Of a stretch of 40,748 nucleotides of DNA, positions 36,954 to 40,748 are shown one piece after another. The notes beneath the pieces were generated by a model. That model had not been told where the DNA came from and searched no databases. It worked only from the letters and a program-made list of their open reading frames with translations. The DNA comes from Prevotella sp. (GTDB lineage: Bacteria > Bacteroidota > Bacteroidia > Bacteroidales > Bacteroidaceae). Numbering within the stretch: position 1 is the stretch's first letter; each line of letters starts with the position of its first letter. The translations under genes and the position numbers were made by a program. Location: contig JAFRRN010000015.1 of assembly GCA_017428055.1 (NCBI GenBank), positions 1 through 40,748 of the forward strand. Direction: 5' to 3'.

Positions 36954-39047
36954 ATGAGACGAATCCTGACGACCGCCATTGCCTGCCTGATGGCATTGGT
37001 TGCCACCGCGCAGCCGCAACGAAACATGATGAGGGCGACAGACCCCAAGTTTTTCCAGACCGCCGAGGCACGGCGCATCGGCGACAACATGCTGCTCTAC
37101 CAGCGCGTGACGGGCGGCTGGCCGAAGAATATCGACATGACGCGCGAGCTGAATGACGAGGAAAGGGCAAAGGTGATGGCGGACAAGGAGCGGCGGGACG
37201 ACTCGACGACCGACAACAACGCCACGACGATGCAGATGAAATACCTCGCCCGCCTCTACCAAGCCACGAAAGACAAGCGGTATAAGGAGGCATTCGACAA
37301 GGCGGTGGAATACCTTTTGAGCGGACAATACGACAATGGGGGCTGGCCGCAGTTCTGGCCGGGGATGCGCGACTACCAAATCCACATCACCTACAACGAC
37401 GATGCCATGGTGAACACCATGCTTTTGCTCCGCGACATTGCCGAACAAAAGTCGCCATACGAGGGGAATCTCACCAACAAGGCGTTGCGCAAGAGGGCCG
37501 TTCAGGCTTTCGACAAGGGTGTGGAGTGCATCCTTTCGACGCAGATACGGGTGGATGGGAAGCCCACGGTGTGGTGCCAGCAACACGACAGGGAGACATT
37601 CCTGCCCGCGAAAGCCCGTGCCTACGAACTGCCATCGTATTGTTCACAGGAGAGTGCCTACATCGTCAAGTTGCTCATGGAACTGCCCAACCCCGACGAG
37701 AGGGTGAAGGCGGCTGTGCATGGGGCGATGGCGTGGTTTGACAAATACAAGCTCACGGGGTTGCGAGTGGTAAGGACGGGGCGATGGGGTAGCCCCGACC
37801 GCGACACTCGGCTGGTGGAAGATGCCTCGGCGAAGCCGCTTTGGGCGCGCTACTACGACCTGAAATATGTCGAGCCTTACGTATGCGACCGCGACGGGTT
37901 GCCGCGCCGCCACTTGTCGGACATCGGCCCGGAGCGGCGAAATGGCTACTCGTGGTATGGCGACCGCCCCGCCGAGCTCTATCCCCTCTATGATGCGTGG
38001 GCGGACAAACACGACCCTGCGCACAAGGTGAGCATCAGTTTGAAGACCAAGGGGGCGAATGAGAACGGGCTGATCGACATGTTCCGCGAGCCGAAGAAGG
38101 ACTTGCGCGACTTCGACGCCGTCGTCAACCCTGGCGAGAGCATACAGGCGGCGATAGGGAAAGCACCCGAAGTGCCGGCTACACCATATAAAATCTTCAT
38201 CCGAAAGGGTACATACAACCAAAAGGTCATCATCGACCGACCGAACATCGTGCTCGTTGGCGAGCAACGGGACAGCACCTTCATCGTACTCGCCGAGACG
38301 GCTGAGACAAGAGCCATCACCGAATATAACGGCAAGCCCGTGGGGAACGGGGTCATCGTGTTGCAAGAGGGAGCGGACGACTGCATCATCAGCGGGCTGA
38401 CGGTGTATAACAACTATGGCACCACCATCGAAAACACCACCAAGCACCAAATGGCTGTCTTCGGGCGAGCCACGCGCACCATCGTCATCAATAGCAACAT
38501 CTATGCGGACGGAAACGACGCCCTCTCGCTCTGGGCACCCGAAGGGAACGGGATGTATTACCATGCCGACCTCTTCCTGCGCTGCCCCGGCGTGGACTTC
38601 CTATGCCCACGGGGATGGTGCTACGCCACCCGATGCCGCTTCTATGGCGACGGCAGGGCGATCATCTGGCACGACGGGCGTGGCGACAAGACAAAGAAAC
38701 TGGTCATCACCAACTCGCAATTCGACGCGAAAAGCCCTACCCCACTCGGCAGATACCACCACGACGCACAGTTTTTCCTCATCAATTGCAAACTATCCGC
38801 CCAAATCCTCGACTCGAACATCAGCTATGCCTACACGGATAAGGTACTCGACCCCTGCCCGTGGGGGCAGCGCACGTATTACTATGGGTGCATACGCGAG
38901 GGCGAAAATAGCGGTTGGCTGAACAATAATCTCGACCAAGCACCAGGAAGTCCCGCCTTCCACGAGATTACCGCCAAATGGACATTCGACAACAAATGGG
39001 ATCCGGAAAAGCGAATCCGCGAATTGTGGGATGTTTTAGCGTATTGA
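36954..39047 (+). CDS. Secreted pectate lyase (PL10) fused to pectin methylesterase (CE8)
   Basis: A 697-aa two-enzyme protein with a signal peptide (1-19, LVATA). Residues about 30-360 match family PL10 pectate lyase: RVTGGWPKNID, STTDNNATTMQMKYLARLY, NGGWPQF, the YELPSYCSQESAYIV segment and RWGSPDRD. Residues about 385-690 match CE8: AVVNPGESIQAAI, IFIRKGTYNQKV, and catalytic positions Q499, D522, D548 (GVDFLCPRG) and R600 (LGRY). Compared with plant enzymes the QDTL motif is NDAL, so an oxyanion-hole Gln is replaced by Asn. The fusion would demethylate and cut homogalacturonan in one protein. No SusCD pair is adjacent. Confidence 0.88.
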   Translation: MRRILTTAIACLMALVATAQPQRNMMRATDPKFFQTAEARRIGDNMLLYQRVTGGWPKNIDMTRELNDEERAKVMADKERRDDSTTDNNATTMQMKYLARLYQATKDKRYKEAFDKAVEYLLSGQYDNGGWPQFWPGMRDYQIHITYNDDAMVNTMLLLRDIAEQKSPYEGNLTNKALRKRAVQAFDKGVECILSTQIRVDGKPTVWCQQHDRETFLPAKARAYELPSYCSQESAYIVKLLMELPNPDERVKAAVHGAMAWFDKYKLTGLRVVRTGRWGSPDRDTRLVEDASAKPLWARYYDLKYVEPYVCDRDGLPRRHLSDIGPERRNGYSWYGDRPAELYPLYDAWADKHDPAHKVSISLKTKGANENGLIDMFREPKKDLRDFDAVVNPGESIQAAIGKAPEVPATPYKIFIRKGTYNQKVIIDRPNIVLVGEQRDSTFIVLAETAETRAITEYNGKPVGNGVIVLQEGADDCIISGLTVYNNYGTTIENTTKHQMAVFGRATRTIVINSNIYADGNDALSLWAPEGNGMYYHADLFLRCPGVDFLCPRGWCYATRCRFYGDGRAIIWHDGRGDKTKKLVITNSQFDAKSPTPLGRYHHDAQFFLINCKLSAQILDSNISYAYTDKVLDPCPWGQRTYYYGCIREGENSGWLNNNLDQAPGSPAFHEITAKWTFDNKWDPEKRIRELWDVLAY

Positions 39048-39361
39048 TTTTCTCTACGTTGTTATTTTCTTAAAAAGAATAAGGGTCGCCTGACGGCGAG
39101 AAATTGAACGAAAATTAGTACAAAATTTGAACAAAATACGGGCAAAATAAGGACAAAACCCCAGTTTTTTGACCTAATTCGTTTCATTTTTGAATCCATT
39201 ATGACTTAATGTTGATTCTCATTTTGAGTTAATTTTGATTCCCATTTTGAGTTAATTTTGATTCCCATTTTGTATAATTTCCGCACGTAGTGCGCCCCCA
39301 TCCCCCTTCTTCCATTTTCCATCTTCACCTTTATTTATTCATGTTTCATGTAAAAAAAGCC
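39048..39361. other. Convergent intergenic region
   Basis: This 314-nt AT-rich gap holds a small hairpin, TCGCC/GGCGA (39086-39099), a run of CAAAA-containing words (39119-39160) and the 23-bp repeats. No coding sequence and no strong terminator with a U-run were found for either convergent gene. Confidence 0.6.
39190..39280. repeat. 23-bp tandem repeat, three to four copies
   Basis: Units at 39212-39234, 39235-39257 and 39258-39280 read TTGATTCYCATTTTGAGTTAA plus two bases; the last unit ends in a different TATAATTT. A decayed copy lies at 39190-39211. The first two full units differ by one base. Confidence 0.85.
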
Positions 39362-40243
39362 TTACCTTCTAATCACTTTCTGTCCGTTCGCTATCACGAT
39401 GCCTTTGTCGCTTTCGCTGGCAGACGTGCCGTCGATACGGTAGATTTGGGCAGAACCCTCGTGCTGCTTGGCGTTGGTAACACCAATCGCATCTGGAACG
39501 CCACCCGTTTTCTCGGCAAACTCAGCACGAGCCCTTGCCAGTTGGCCGATGAAACGCTCATGGTTGCGAATCATTTGGTAAAGCACGGTGCCAGCCATTC
39601 TACCTGCATCCACGTCGCTCTGCCAATGGTAGCCAGCGATGACACGGCTCTGACCGAACTCGTAGCCACGGGTCAGCAGGCCTTCCATCACCTTTGGTGA
39701 GGTGTTGATGTCTGCCAGCAACAATGCCGATGCCCAACCGAGCACGGTGTGTCCCGAGGGATACGAGCCCTCATAGCGGTGCTTCTCTTCCTTCTCTGGC
39801 ACGATGGTACCCTCGTTGTAATAAGCGTAAGGCCGCATACGGTTGAAGTGAGCCTTCGCATCGGAGTAAATACTATCGCAAGAGGCACAGACATCCTGGA
39901 GGATGCTGTATATCTCAGGGGTATCCTCCTTGGTAATCTCAAGGCCGAAGATGCCACCGAACTCTTGGATAATTGTTTCCATGCTATACACCGCATCGCG
40001 CTTGGCTTGGTCGCAACGGGCCTCATCGAGACGCATCAGCTTTCCCCAGAGATACTGCGACTGGTCGGCAACGAACCTGGCAGACTCAAACTCTGGCGGG
40101 GCTGGCAGGATATTTGCCATATTGGGCAGTTGTGCCTTTGTGAAATACGCATGTCCGTTCTTCTCGTCGCCTGCTGCCTGGACATTGACGATGCCGCAGA
40201 ACACGATTGCTACGGCCAAAACTAATAGTTTTTTCATTCTCAT
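39362..40243 (-). CDS. Class A non-specific acid phosphatase (PAP2 family)
   Basis: This exported phosphatase should release phosphate from varied organic esters in the periplasm or outside. A signal peptide (1-23) is followed by the PAP2 core with the full three-part motif: K130 and R137-P138 (KX6RP), PSGH at 162-165, and S199-R200, H206, D210 (SRX5HX3D). It also has the class A N-terminal helical part. The last 30 residues, IYRIDGTSASESDKGIVIA and on to KVIRR, resemble the C-terminal secretion tails of Prevotella surface proteins, so type IX export is possible. A start two codons later (MKKLL) is equally likely. No Shine-Dalgarno site or clear promoter is seen. Confidence 0.9.
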   Translation of the reverse strand: MRMKKLLVLAVAIVFCGIVNVQAAGDEKNGHAYFTKAQLPNMANILPAPPEFESARFVADQSQYLWGKLMRLDEARCDQAKRDAVYSMETIIQEFGGIFGLEITKEDTPEIYSILQDVCASCDSIYSDAKAHFNRMRPYAYYNEGTIVPEKEEKHRYEGSYPSGHTVLGWASALLLADINTSPKVMEGLLTRGYEFGQSRVIAGYHWQSDVDAGRMAGTVLYQMIRNHERFIGQLARARAEFAEKTGGVPDAIGVTNAKQHEGSAQIYRIDGTSASESDKGIVIANGQKVIRR

Positions 40244-40478
40244 GATTTACAAATATTGCTTATACTCATTTGTTTTAATAGTCTCTCAAAATCTATATTT
40301 CCGCAAGGGGATTATTCTTTGACGCTGCAAAGCGTACAAAATATGTTTGAAACATTCAGTTCCTTTCCTCTAAAGAACCCCCAATTTCTTTATCAAGCTG
40401 GCTTATCATTCAGTTTTTTTATCTATCTTTCCTCTATAAATAGTAAACAAATTGCCCCGCACATGTAACTAAAACCGC
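40244..40478. other. AT-rich intergenic stretch
   Basis: No gene, clear promoter or RNA was found here. On the minus strand AATATTTG (40250-40257) is a weak -7-like element before the phosphatase gene, without a -33. Confidence 0.4.
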
Positions 40479-40748
40479 ATGAATCCAGAATACAGGCACA
40501 TGCCATCCCAAACACGGCCTTGCTCGCAATTCCGTGTTGAGATAAATGGTACTTTCCTCTTCGGGCTCGAAGCTATAGACTGGCTTTCATCGCCGCCCAT
40601 GTTGTCGGTTAATTTGCAGACGGGGTTCCGCTTCGGCCTTCCGGCGCGGCGGATTGCCACCACAAAGACAATAGCCTTTCCATGGGCGGTATATCGCTTG
40701 TCACCCGTTTGTGGCGGGCTTCTTGCAATCAGGGTCGAAGTCCTTGTA
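40479..40748 (+). CDS. Unidentified protein, cut by the right edge
   Basis: From the ATG at 40479 the plus strand stays open for 90 codons to the window end (an in-frame stop lies at 40470). The translation starts MNPEYRHMPSQTRPC and includes INGTFLFGLEAIDWLSS, RFGLPARRIATTKTIAFP and ends LLAIRVEVLV. I do not recognise a family. GC content rises sharply relative to the stretch upstream. A minus-strand frame (40469-40663) is also open, so which strand codes, if any, is unsure. It could be a multi-copy non-coding element instead of a gene. Confidence 0.3.
   Translation, partial: MNPEYRHMPSQTRPCSQFRVEINGTFLFGLEAIDWLSSPPMLSVNLQTGFRFGLPARRIATTKTIAFPWAVYRLSPVCGGLLAIRVEVLV

Noticed and set aside
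36725-39280. CRISPR array as an explanation of the 22-bp and 23-bp repeats
   Set aside because: The units are directly adjacent with no spacers, and no cas genes are present.
40469-40663. 64-codon minus-strand frame at the right edge
   Set aside because: It starts at GTG without context and mirrors the longer plus-strand frame; neither is proved, but the plus frame is longer and has an ATG.

Overview
The window looks like a chromosomal segment from a Bacteroidales bacterium, most likely Prevotellaceae. The ribosomal gene order is the Bacteroidetes one (secY-map-infA-rpmJ-rpsM, no adk). Several promoters fit the Bacteroidetes form TTTG-N19/20-TAnnTTTG. A DUF3467 gene sits next to rpsL, and there are secreted glycan-degrading enzymes, a CarboxypepD_reg-like protein and an ECF sigma/anti-sigma/Spy-like triplet. 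Base composition is near 50% GC, with AT-richer patches.

Positions 190-18394 (minus strand) form one long translation supercluster, transcribed right to left: rpsL, rpsG, fusA, then S10-spc-alpha from rpsJ to rplQ, including secY, map, infA, rpmJ and rpoA. Gaps are mostly under 40 nt. The exceptions are rpsL-rpsG (221 nt, with a 14-bp inverted repeat), fusA-rpsJ (hairpin) and rplC-rpsJ (AT-rich). rpmD (58 codons) and rpmJ (38 codons) are short genes placed by direct translation. Upstream lies a separate DUF3467 gene with its own promoter and terminator; rpoBC, which I expected beside it, is absent.

Positions 19545-24939 (plus strand) carry a translationally coupled pair, a DUF6057-like membrane protein and a TolB/PD40-like lipoprotein with one haem-type CxxCH motif, followed by a GH35 beta-galactosidase with its own promoter. 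An 18-bp inverted repeat separates the galactosidase from the convergent cluster.

Positions 25032-29301 (minus) hold a CarboxypepD_reg-like protein coupled to an MG2/macroglobulin-like surface protein broken by a one-base frameshift near 28827.

Positions 29477-35105 (minus) hold four tightly spaced genes: AAA ATPase, an N6-adenine methyltransferase with a putative N-terminal PD-(D/E)XK nuclease (type IIG-like), a DUF1016/YhcG-type nuclease, and type II pantothenate kinase (coaW). The first three look like an accessory defence module sitting upstream of a housekeeping gene. The methyltransferase has a sharply AT-rich internal segment over its probable target-recognition region, and the promoter carries tandem palindromes. 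This is the best candidate for an undescribed system, but it is inferred from sequence alone.

Positions 35240-36630 (minus) encode an ECF sigma factor, a single-pass membrane protein (probable anti-sigma factor) and a Spy/CpxP-like periplasmic protein. Across a 323-nt intergenic region with 22-bp tandem repeats lies a divergent secreted PL10-CE8 pectate lyase/pectin methylesterase. After an AT-rich intergenic region with 23-bp tandem repeats comes a class A acid phosphatase (minus). The right edge cuts an unidentified plus-strand open frame.
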